A model generated the notes under the pieces. It was not told the DNA's origin, did no database searches, and saw nothing but the letters and a program-made list of their open reading frames with translations. A DNA stretch of 6,722 nt from an uncultured Clostridia bacterium. Lineage in GTDB: Bacteria; Bacillota; Clostridia; Oscillospirales; UBA644. Both the position numbers and the translations under genes were made by a program. Below are positions 1-5,257 of the stretch, in pieces (position 1 is the first letter of the stretch; every line of letters begins with the position of its first letter). Location of the stretch: the NCBI GenBank assembly GCA_904502105.1, contig CAJGDF010000096.1, positions 1 to 6,722 on the forward strand, given 5' to 3'.

Positions 1-29
1 CTCTCCGTTTGCGCGCAGCGCAACATAAA

Positions 30-124
30 TTATTCAATATTCATCAGCGAAGCGGCTACATTATTCATTCAAAATCCGCTTGAGATAAATGAATAATGAA
101 TGATGAATAATGAAAAGTGAATAA
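30..124. repeat. Palindromic AT-rich repeat with tandem TGAATAA heptamers
   Basis: No gene is visible in bases 1-126. Positions 90-124 are five consecutive 7-bp units: TGAATAA, TGAATGA, TGAATAA, TGAAAAG, TGAATAA. The opposite orientation (TTATTCA) occurs at 30-36 and 61-67, so the block is also an imperfect inverted repeat. CATTATTCATT at 59-69 pairs perfectly with AATGAATAATG at 88-98, and ATTCATCA at 39-46 with TGATGAAT at 101-108. An alternative hairpin pairs AAGCGG (50-55) with CCGCTT (76-81). Size (about 95 bp), inverted symmetry and lack of coding potential resemble an interspersed palindromic or MITE-like repeat. Whether it recurs in the genome cannot be seen here. Short GC-rich DNA at 10-21 (including the palindrome TGCGCGCA) may belong to it. 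Confidence 0.6.
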
Positions 125-126
125 TA

Positions 127-168
127 CAAACAAAAATCCGCCTTCTTACGAAAGCGGATTTTTGTTTG
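127..168 (-). terminator. Intrinsic terminator after tRNA-Asn, probably bidirectional
   Basis: A perfect 15-bp inverted repeat (127-141 with 154-168) surrounds a 12-nt loop. Read on the minus strand, the GC core GCGG is followed by ATTTTTGTTTG, a U-rich tail that is also the distal part of the arm. Because the other arm is A-rich, the structure should work in both directions. The hairpin begins inside the encoded CCA of the tRNA, so it ends the tRNA transcript immediately after the mature 3' end. It may also be the terminator for the long minus-strand gene series upstream, which has no other clear one. Confidence 0.85.
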
Positions 169-242
169 GCTCCCCGTGCTGGGCTCGAACCAGCGACATC
201 ATGATTAACAGTCATGCGCTCTACCGACTGAGCTAACGAGGA
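167..242 (-). tRNA. tRNA-Asn (anticodon GTT)
   Basis: The minus strand folds as a full 76-nt cloverleaf with encoded CCA (169-167). The acceptor stem pairs TCCTCGT (242-236) with ACGGGGA (177-171), with one wobble. The D arm has GCTC/GAGC, the anticodon stem CATGA/TCATG and the T arm GCTGG/CCAGC with loop TTCGAGC. The anticodon loop CTGTTAA places GTT at 209-207, which reads AAC/AAU (asparagine). The discriminator base is G170. It has its own promoter upstream and a terminator directly at its 3' end, so it can be an independent unit, although it lies downstream of, and in the same direction as, the surface-protein genes. Confidence 0.97.
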
Positions 243-287
243 ATATTTACTTTAGTCTTGAAGTGTTCTCTTCTTGACTGCTCGACT

Positions 288-316
288 ATTATATCATAAA
301 TTAATCCATTTGTAAA
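288..316 (-). promoter_or_regulatory. Sigma-A promoter of tRNA-Asn
   Basis: On the minus strand TTTACA (316-311) is followed after exactly 17 bp by a consensus TATAAT (293-288). Start of transcription is expected near 281, which gives a precursor 5' leader of about 39 nt before the tRNA. The -35 hexamer sits inside an AT-rich inverted repeat (308-341). Confidence 0.8.
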
Positions 317-341
317 GGGGGTAATTGTTAAATTTACAAAT
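308..341. repeat. AT-rich 9-bp inverted repeat over the tRNA -35 region
   Basis: ATTTGTAAA at 308-316 is the exact reverse complement of TTTACAAAT at 333-341, with a 16-nt spacer. It lies between the stop of the upstream membrane-protein gene and the tRNA promoter and includes that promoter's -35 hexamer. It lacks a GC core and a following T-run, so it is a poor intrinsic terminator. It could be an operator-like site or chance in AT-rich DNA. Confidence 0.35.
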
Positions 342-357
342 ATTTCACAATATTATT

Positions 358-855
358 TTATCCCATATAAGTATTTATGTTAACTGCACCTTCTGAATAA
401 TATGTATTGGGTTGATATGCCATTACCTTGAGCAGGAGAGGGGCACCTTGTTGCGGTATTGCTGATAATTTTACCGATTGGATATATTCATTGGGTTTGA
501 TTAAACCTGTTTCGCCTAAAACTGTTCCGTTAGAATCAAAAATGCGAACTTTCAGCAGTACAGTATTTCCCTTTGGGTTATATAGCCAAATATCAGCATT
601 TTCTCCGTTTGCCGTTACTTTACCGCATATTCCTATTTCAAATGCTTTTGCATCAATTATTTGCCAATCAATTTCGTTTGAAACGGAAGGAATACCTGCT
701 TGGGCAGATATGTCAAATGACGGCGGTACAAACTCCCTTATTTCTTTTTTTGGAGTAAGAACCGTTAATATCATTATACTTACTGAAATTATGCACATCA
801 CGGCTGCGAAAATCAGCAATACACTTCTTTTTTGACATTTAACATTTTGTTCCAT
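358..855 (-). CDS. Membrane-anchored extracytoplasmic protein, family not recognised
   Basis: A 165-residue protein of unknown function and the last gene of the surface series. Residues 1-10 are short and polar with K9 and R10, 11-33 form one hydrophobic membrane segment, and K36/K37 follow. No cleavage site is evident, so a single-pass protein with its C-terminus outside is predicted. The outer part (about 60-165) is rich in alternating polar and hydrophobic residues and looks like one beta-sandwich. Its core, with NPKGN (93-97), KVRIFD, then G-LIKPN (118-122) and a following V-L, resembles the matching stretch of the other anchored protein at 2479-3009 (NPNKS, IVIRD, GKVTPGN), so the two are probably distant paralogues. 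No lipobox, sortase motif or enzyme motif is seen. Start ATG at 855 has AAAGGAG at 866-872, 10 nt upstream. The 86-nt gap from the preceding gene holds a stable hairpin. The gene call is firm; the role is unknown. Confidence 0.85.
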   Translation of the reverse strand: MEQNVKCQKRSVLLIFAAVMCIISVSIMILTVLTPKKEIREFVPPSFDISAQAGIPSVSNEIDWQIIDAKAFEIGICGKVTANGENADIWLYNPKGNTVLLKVRIFDSNGTVLGETGLIKPNEYIQSVKLSAIPQQGAPLLLKVMAYQPNTYYSEGAVNINTYMG

Positions 856-896
856 TCGGTACTTACTCCTTTCGTTTCTATTTTTTATTTAAAGAA

Positions 897-918
897 CAAG
901 GCGGATTTCTCCGCCTTG
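897..918 (-). terminator. GNRA-loop hairpin, possible partial terminator between two surface genes
   Basis: A perfect 9-bp stem, CAAGGCGGA (897-905) with TCCGCCTTG (910-918), closes a GAAA tetraloop in minus-strand RNA. The RNA continues as UUCUUUAAAU, an interrupted U-tract. It lies between the stop of the 316-residue secreted protein and the last membrane-protein gene. It may terminate part of the transcripts or protect the upstream mRNA 3' end, lowering expression of the last gene. Full termination is less likely because I see no consensus promoter behind it. Confidence 0.55.
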
Positions 919-941
919 ATGATATTGTTTGATTTTTATTG

Positions 942-1892
942 TTAATTTGGTGTAACAGTCCATGTTCCGTTTTCATTGTCTGTTACTGAACCCAATAAAA
1001 CATATGAGCCCGGATCAAAATTACACGTTGCATATCCGTTGTTTACTGCAAGGCCTATCCTGATATCGTCATTATTTTGATCGTAAAATACAATATCATA
1101 ATTCAAACTTATTGAGCCGCCGTTACAGCTTAAAATACCGTCGATTGTACCGTTTGAAATATTGAGATTGCCTTCAGAAACGCTCATTTCGTTGAATAAA
1201 GTTAACGTGTATTGGTTTAGATCAACTGAAACATCGCTGTTGATTGTCAGACTTTTATTAACAGTAATATTATCGCCTAAAATAATATTTTTGCCGGTGG
1301 TCAACGCTGTTTCCAGTTCATCTTCATTCATAACATATACAGGCTCGGTATCAATGATCTGATCATCGTTTGAAGCAGTTTGACCTATAATTGTTACTGT
1401 GATCTGACCAATTCTTCCTCCGTTTGCGGCCTCTGTAAGATAACCTGTCGGGATAACCTTGATTATACCGCTTACTTCGGAATTGCTTTCTGCGGCGGAT
1501 TGAAGACAAAGTCCGTTTTCGGCACAGTCAAATGTCATAATTGCCGATTCAAATCCCTGATCGGCTATCCATGTGGGTTTTGCTGTTATAGAAGCATTTG
1601 AATGGTTTATAACAGTTATTTGACCGTCGCTGTTTGCCCAGCCTCCACCGTTTTCTATATAACTGTGGGTTGTTGGATCCCATACACGATCAGCCGCATT
1701 GTATGTAAATGAAAGGGCAGACCATGATATATCAACACTGTATATTACATCACTTGTTCCCGCTTGGTAAGTCCCGAAAACATCAGCATTCTGAGAACCG
1801 TTTATATTTGTTATATCCTGCGTTGCAAATGCGGCAATGCTAAAACCTGAAATTACAGAAAACAAAACTAAAACAGAAAGTATCTTTTTCAT
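942..1892 (-). CDS. Secreted protein: YSVDIxW-type domain plus beta-helix-like region
   Basis: A 316-residue protein of unknown function. A classical signal peptide (KK, then a hydrophobic core, AFA|TQ) predicts cleavage after residue 23. Residues 24 to about 170 match the neighbouring 170-residue protein almost position by position: YSVDISW (51-57), FTY (62-64), W71-P73-H76-Y78, W85, NHSN (96-99) and IGQITVTI (161-168). A polar linker (171-184) leads to a second region (about 185-262) with repeated strands such as NIILGDNITV, SLTINSDVSVDLN and LNISNGTIDG, a pattern seen in right-handed beta-helix surface proteins. A small C-terminal part (263-316) ends in DNENGTWTV. Four cysteines (123, 129, 256, 290) occur in the mature part. 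There is no sortase motif or C-terminal membrane helix, so retention at the cell must be by other contacts. ATG at 1892 has AAAAGGAA at 1901-1908, and the gap to the upstream gene is 22 nt, consistent with co-transcription. Likely a surface or matrix protein (inference). Confidence 0.88.
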   Translation of the reverse strand: MKKILSVLVLFSVISGFSIAAFATQDITNINGSQNADVFGTYQAGTSDVIYSVDISWSALSFTYNAADRVWDPTTHSYIENGGGWANSDGQITVINHSNASITAKPTWIADQGFESAIMTFDCAENGLCLQSAAESNSEVSGIIKVIPTGYLTEAANGGRIGQITVTIIGQTASNDDQIIDTEPVYVMNEDELETALTTGKNIILGDNITVNKSLTINSDVSVDLNQYTLTLFNEMSVSEGNLNISNGTIDGILSCNGGSISLNYDIVFYDQNNDDIRIGLAVNNGYATCNFDPGSYVLLGSVTDNENGTWTVTPN

Positions 1893-1914
1893 AAAAATGA
1901 TTCCTTTTCTGAAT

Positions 1915-2427
1915 TTATTTGCCTATAGTTACAGTAATGGAGCCAATTTTTATTTCCTCGTTTGTAACGATATCTGAGGGAACACCGCTTATTGTTAAAG
2001 TTGAAACAAGTTTGTCAGCACCGCTGTGATTTCCAACTTCTCCTTTGACAAGAGTTTTTTCTCCGTTTATTATGGTTCCGCGGATACCTGTATCTCCTTC
2101 AGCATTATATGTTATGCTTACATCTACGGGTACATTGGAATGATTTGTCACGGTTACTGTTGCTGAATCTTTGTTCCATTTGCCTTCGTTTGTTTCTGTA
2201 TATGTATGATTCTGGGGATTCCACTCTACGTTTTTCTCGTAGGTAAATGTCATATCGTCCCAAACGATATCAACACTGTATGATGCTTCTTCTTCGGCTA
2301 TTACTGTCTTTGCTTTTACGTCGATCGACTGACTGCCTCCCTGATTTGTAACGCTTTGTGCAAATGCGGCAAGGCTTAATGAAAGAATAATTGCTGAAGA
2401 AATTAAACTCAAGAAAACTTTTTTCAC
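1915..2427 (-). CDS. Secreted single-domain protein of the YSVDIxW type
   Basis: A 170-residue protein not recognised as a named family. The signal peptide (KK, long hydrophobic stretch, AFA|QS) predicts cleavage after residue 23, leaving about 147 residues. The mature part is one all-beta-looking domain with YSVDIVW (50-56), FTY (61-63), W69-P71-H74-Y76, W84, NHSN (95-98) and a terminal IGSITVTI (161-168). The same elements occur at nearly the same positions in the next gene, so the pair arose by tandem duplication; this copy lacks the C-terminal beta-helix-like extension. There are no cysteines, sortase motif or membrane tail. The start is GTG at 2427, chosen because the signal peptide begins there and a perfect AGGAGG lies 7 nt upstream. 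The gap to the preceding anchored-protein gene is 51 nt without a terminator. It is probably a small abundant surface protein or a subunit of an assembly, which is inference from pattern only. Confidence 0.88.
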   Translation of the reverse strand: MKKVFLSLISSAIILSLSLAAFAQSVTNQGGSQSIDVKAKTVIAEEEASYSVDIVWDDMTFTYEKNVEWNPQNHTYTETNEGKWNKDSATVTVTNHSNVPVDVSITYNAEGDTGIRGTIINGEKTLVKGEVGNHSGADKLVSTLTISGVPSDIVTNEEIKIGSITVTIGK

Positions 2428-2434
2428 GGTTTTC

Positions 2435-2440
2435 CCTCCT
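2435..2440 (-). promoter_or_regulatory. Consensus ribosome binding site fixing a GTG start
   Basis: Perfect AGGAGG on the minus strand, 7 nt before the GTG at 2427. It supports GTG initiation at the first residue of a clear signal peptide. It is one of the two perfect AGGAGG sites in this gene series, which suggests high translation of the single-domain secreted protein. Confidence 0.85.
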
Positions 2441-2478
2441 TAAATTTTTATATAATTGCTTTTATAGAGTTTAAAATA

Positions 2479-3009
2479 TTAATCCTGTACTGTTATCGAA
2501 ATAGGTATCTCTGTATTTACCACGGCTTTTTCTCCTGTTGCCGTATTATAATAAAGAACGATAAATTTGCCTTCGTAACCGCCCGGTACAAGTTTCTTTT
2601 CTGCTCCGTTGAGCAGATCAAGAACTGTAACTTTATTTCCCGGGGTTACTTTGCCGGATTGAACAAGTATCTGATCCCGTATAACGATTTGAATAACCAT
2701 ATCCTGAGTTGATTTATTGGGGTTAGCAAAATTAAGATTTACCAATTTATCCGAAAGATCAACGGTTACTTTATCCGAGAAGCTTATACTTACAGCACCG
2801 CCGCCTTTTTCGACATTCATCTTTTCTTTACTGTCATTATTTATAGGCTCTTGATTTTGTTCAAGCTTTTGCGGTGCGTAGTCCGGAGTTAGAATAATAT
2901 CGGGTTTTCTGAAAAAGAGAGACCATAAAGTTATACAAACAGCCACCGATGTAACAATACACAAAACTGCGATTGCAGCGGATTCCTTGCTGATTTTATT
3001 CTTGCTCAT
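2479..3009 (-). CDS. Membrane-anchored beta-sandwich-like protein, family not recognised
   Basis: A 176-residue protein of unknown function. A short lysine-containing N-terminus (K3, K5, K8), one hydrophobic segment (about 11-33) and R34/K35 predict a type II single-pass membrane protein. A polar linker with many N, Q, E and K residues (about 40-70) leads to an extracellular domain (about 72-176) of short beta strands: VSISFSDKVTVDL, NLNFANPNKS, MVIQIVIRD, then GKVTPGN (119-125), LVPGGYEGKFIVLYYN and a final IPISITV. The arrangement recalls small Ig-like folds and resembles the anchored protein at 358-855. ATG at 3009 was chosen because AGGAGAG lies 6 nt upstream (3016-3022) and the membrane segment follows. 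A longer in-frame reading to 3177 would overlap upp and is rejected. The gap to upp is 37 nt with no hairpin, so transcription from the uracil promoter probably continues into it. It may tether the secreted proteins encoded next to it (inference). Confidence 0.87.
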   Translation of the reverse strand: MSKNKISKESAAIAVLCIVTSVAVCITLWSLFFRKPDIILTPDYAPQKLEQNQEPINNDSKEKMNVEKGGGAVSISFSDKVTVDLSDKLVNLNFANPNKSTQDMVIQIVIRDQILVQSGKVTPGNKVTVLDLLNGAEKKLVPGGYEGKFIVLYYNTATGEKAVVNTEIPISITVQD

Positions 3010-3046
3010 TATGGTCTCTCCTAAATAATTTTTTTTAATAATGCTA

Positions 3047-3673
3047 TTATTTGGTGCCGAAAATTCTGTCGCCCGCATCACCGAGTCCGGGTACGATGTA
3101 ACCGTTTTCATTGAGCTTTTCGTCAACATTTGCGCATATGATCTCAACATCGGGATGTGCCTTCGAAAGTGTTTCAATGCCTTCGGGTGCAGCTATTATA
3201 CAAAGAAATTTAATATGCTTTCCGCCATATGATTTTATCTGTGTTATTGCATCTACCGCAGAACCGCCCGTTGCAAGCATCGGATCTACAACAACAATAA
3301 GACGCTCATCGATATCGTTAGGTAATTTGCAATAATATTCGTGAGGTTGGAGTGTTTCTTCGTCTCTGTACATGCCGATATGTCCGACTTTTGCGGCAGG
3401 TACAAGGTTCAACATACCGTTTACCATACCTAAACCCGCACGGAGAATGGGAACGATCGCAAGCTTTTTGCCTTTAAGCATTTTCTGTGTCGTTTTACAG
3501 ATAGGAGTTTCGATCTCAACATCTTCAAGAGGGAGATCTCTGAGTGCTTCGTAGCACATGAGCATGGTTATTTCTTCGATATTTTCGCGGAATTCTTTAT
3601 TGGTTGTTTCTTTTTGACGGAGAATAGATGTTTTATGCTGAATAAGCGGATGATCTAATTTTATTACGTTCAT
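3047..3673 (-). CDS. upp: Uracil phosphoribosyltransferase
   Basis: Cytoplasmic salvage enzyme converting uracil and PRPP to UMP and pyrophosphate. The 208-residue length is typical of the bacterial family (about 208-210). The family motifs are present: LRAGLGM at 78-84, the PRPP-binding loop [13 protein letters not shown] at 127-139 with its adjacent acidic and glycine residues, and the C-terminal uracil-binding segment [17 protein letters not shown] at 191-207. ATG at 3673 has AAAGGAA upstream, and the N-terminus ([14 protein letters not shown]) matches the usual family start. It lies 23 nt behind the uracil permease gene, with no terminator between, so the two form an import-and-salvage operon. 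No terminator is seen after it either. Confidence 0.98.
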   Translation of the reverse strand: MNVIKLDHPLIQHKTSILRQKETTNKEFRENIEEITMLMCYEALRDLPLEDVEIETPICKTTQKMLKGKKLAIVPILRAGLGMVNGMLNLVPAAKVGHIGMYRDEETLQPHEYYCKLPNDIDERLIVVVDPMLATGGSAVDAITQIKSYGGKHIKFLCIIAAPEGIETLSKAHPDVEIICANVDEKLNENGYIVPGLGDAGDRIFGTK

Positions 3674-3696
3674 TTTTTTACATTCCTTTTTTATAT

Positions 3697-5064
3697 TTAC
3701 TGATCGCTGTCTTTTGCTTTTGATACTGCGAGATTAACAAGAATACCGAGAATAAGCGCACAAGCGATGGATTTGATCGTAACCTGTCCGAAGCTTACTG
3801 TTAAACCGCCGATACCTGAAATAAGGATCGTTGATGCAACGAAAAGATTTTTATTTTTGTTGAGATCAACACTCTGAAGCATTTTAAGACCGGAAACTGC
3901 GATAAATCCGTACAGAGCCATACAAACACCGCCCATGACGCAGGAGGGGATAGAATTAACAAATGCGATAAACGGTGAAACGAATGAAATAACTATTGAA
4001 AGTATTGCGGCTAAAATAATAGTGTATACTGAAGCGTTTTTCGTTATTGCAACGCAGCCGACAGATTCGCCGTAGGTAGTGTTCGGACAACCGCCAAATA
4101 TTGCGCCTGCGATAGAACCGACACCGTCGCCGAGAAGAGTTCTGTGAAGACCGGGATCTTCAAGCAGGTCTGTTTCGATGATCGAAGAAATATTTTTGTG
4201 ATCGGCAATATGTTCAGCAAAAACAACAAATGCAACGGGTATATATGCAACGGCAATAGTTGCAAGATATGCTCCGTTTATTTCGCCTACTCCCTTGAAT
4301 GCTGTTAAAAATGTAAAATCGGGAACTGCGAAGAATGTTGAGAGTGTAACGCCTTCTGCAACAAGGGCTTTGAATGGTTCAATGTTGAGTATTTTTATTG
4401 CATCAATATCAGCGGCATAGCCGATAGCCGTAAATACAGCCGAAACTGCATAGCCTGCGAGGATACCGAAGATAAAGGGGATAAGCTTAGCTGTTTTTTT
4501 GCCGTAGGTTGAACAAGTAATTACTGTAAATAATGTAACAAGACCGCAGAAAATTGCCGCAAACGGAGAAGCTGCTGCATCGGGAACACTTCCTTTTGTA
4601 AGATCTCCGACAGCGTTTCCTGCAAGTGAAAGACCGATAATTGCAACTGTGGGGCCGATAACAACCGCAGGCATGAGCTTGTTAAGCCAATTTACACCTG
4701 CGAATTTAACAACAATTGCGATTACAACATAAACAAGACCTGCGAATATTGCGCCGATAATAAGACCGAGATAACCTAATGACATTGATACACCGCCGGC
4801 AAAAGCTGCAGCCATTGAGTCGATAAATGCAAAAGAGGAGCCTAAAAATACAGGGCTTTTTTTCTTTGTAAACAGAATATAAACAAGAGTGCCGATACCT
4901 GCACCGAAAAGCGCCGCAGCTGAACTCATCGTCGTTCCGCAGATCTGGTTGATTATAACAGGAACAACCAATGTTGCGGCCATTATGGAGAGCAATTGCT
5001 GAAGTGCAAAGATGATGAGCTGACCAAGCTTAGGCTTGTCGTTAACACCGTAGATCAATTTCAT
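3697..5064 (-). CDS. uraA: Uracil permease (NCS2 / nucleobase:cation symporter family)
   Basis: An integral membrane protein of 455 residues, the usual length for bacterial NCS2 uracil permeases, with hydrophobic segments along its whole length. Typical elements are the opening [24 protein letters not shown] at 75-83 (the substrate-site strand region of UraA), AEHIADHKN at 283-291 and NTTYGESVG at 328-336. By family knowledge, E284 and E333 correspond to the substrate-binding glutamates of E. coli UraA (E241, E290). The position of UraA H245 is D288 here, as in the fungal purine transporter UapA. The direct link to upp makes uracil the likely substrate; xanthine or another base is less likely. 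In Gram-positives the name pyrP is also used. ATG at 5064 has a perfect AGGAGG (5074-5079) 9 nt upstream. It is the first gene after a consensus promoter and so probably the head of the operon. Confidence 0.95.
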   Translation of the reverse strand: MKLIYGVNDKPKLGQLIIFALQQLLSIMAATLVVPVIINQICGTTMSSAAALFGAGIGTLVYILFTKKKSPVFLGSSFAFIDSMAAAFAGGVSMSLGYLGLIIGAIFAGLVYVVIAIVVKFAGVNWLNKLMPAVVIGPTVAIIGLSLAGNAVGDLTKGSVPDAAASPFAAIFCGLVTLFTVITCSTYGKKTAKLIPFIFGILAGYAVSAVFTAIGYAADIDAIKILNIEPFKALVAEGVTLSTFFAVPDFTFLTAFKGVGEINGAYLATIAVAYIPVAFVVFAEHIADHKNISSIIETDLLEDPGLHRTLLGDGVGSIAGAIFGGCPNTTYGESVGCVAITKNASVYTIILAAILSIVISFVSPFIAFVNSIPSCVMGGVCMALYGFIAVSGLKMLQSVDLNKNKNLFVASTILISGIGGLTVSFGQVTIKSIACALILGILVNLAVSKAKDSDQ

Positions 5065-5082
5065 TTGATTAAACCTCCTGAA

Positions 5083-5095
5083 CGGGATTTTCCCG
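5083..5095 (-). promoter_or_regulatory. Short leader hairpin beside the uracil permease ribosome site
   Basis: In the leader RNA, CGGGA and TCCCG form a 5-bp stem with an AAA loop. It ends 3 nt before the AGGAGG at 5079-5074. The stem does not cover the ribosome site, and no competing terminator is present in the roughly 70-nt leader, so this is not a PyrR-type or riboswitch-type attenuator that I recognise. It may affect mRNA stability or ribosome access, or be incidental. Confidence 0.35.
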
Positions 5096-5143
5096 ATTTT
5101 ATTTTAAGTTAACAGAAAATATCTCTGATAACCCATCATAAAA

Positions 5144-5172
5144 ATTATACTAAATTTGCCTAATTTTGTCAA
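5144..5172 (-). promoter_or_regulatory. Consensus sigma-A promoter of the uraA-upp operon
   Basis: On the minus strand TTGACA (5172-5167) is followed by exactly 17 bp and TATAAT (5149-5144): a perfect housekeeping promoter. Transcription should start near 5137, leaving a leader of about 70 nt. It is the only strong promoter I find for the six minus-strand genes down to 358. Confidence 0.9.
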
Positions 5173-5221
5173 TATTATTACATACAAAAATCGGCTTTAA
5201 ATATACTTTCTTTTTAGCAAA

Positions 5222-5253
5222 AAATACCGAACAGAGTTTTCTGTCCGGTATTT
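5222..5253 (-). terminator. Intrinsic terminator of the esterase gene
   Basis: A 14-bp stem (5222-5235 with 5240-5253), with a single G-U pair in minus-strand RNA and a 4-nt loop, is followed by six T residues (5224-5219, the first three overlapping the stem base). It begins 4 nt after the esterase stop codon and insulates that gene from the uraA promoter 50 bp downstream. Confidence 0.92.
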
Positions 5254-5257
5254 GATG

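Noticed and set aside
90..124. CRISPR-like array
   Set aside because: The 7-bp units are contiguous with no spacers and there are no cas genes.
428..835. Plus-strand open frames opposite the surface and uracil genes
   Set aside because: They lack ribosome sites and family features, and the opposite strand holds well-supported genes with signal or membrane segments or known domains.
2447..2475. Internal promoter before the single-domain secreted gene (TTTAAA-17-TATAAA, minus strand)
   Set aside because: The hexamers are only partial matches in AT-rich DNA, and the start would fall on the ribosome site itself.
3010..3177. Longer start for the anchored protein (232 residues from 3177)
   Set aside because: The extra 56 residues overlap upp in another frame, have no ribosome site and would displace the N-terminal membrane segment; AGGAGAG before 3009 marks the start.
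4044..4265. 73-residue minus-strand frame inside the permease gene
   Set aside because: It is an alternative frame of a strongly supported NCS2 permease, with no ribosome site or recognisable product.
5104..5139. Short leader peptide (MMGYQRYFLLT) before uraA
   Set aside because: Its ATG lies at the expected transcription start with no ribosome site, and no attenuator depends on it; probably chance.
5065..5143. PyrR-type attenuator or riboswitch in the uraA leader
   Set aside because: The leader is only about 70 nt, with one 5-bp hairpin and no terminator/antiterminator pair or recognisable PyrR-binding loop.
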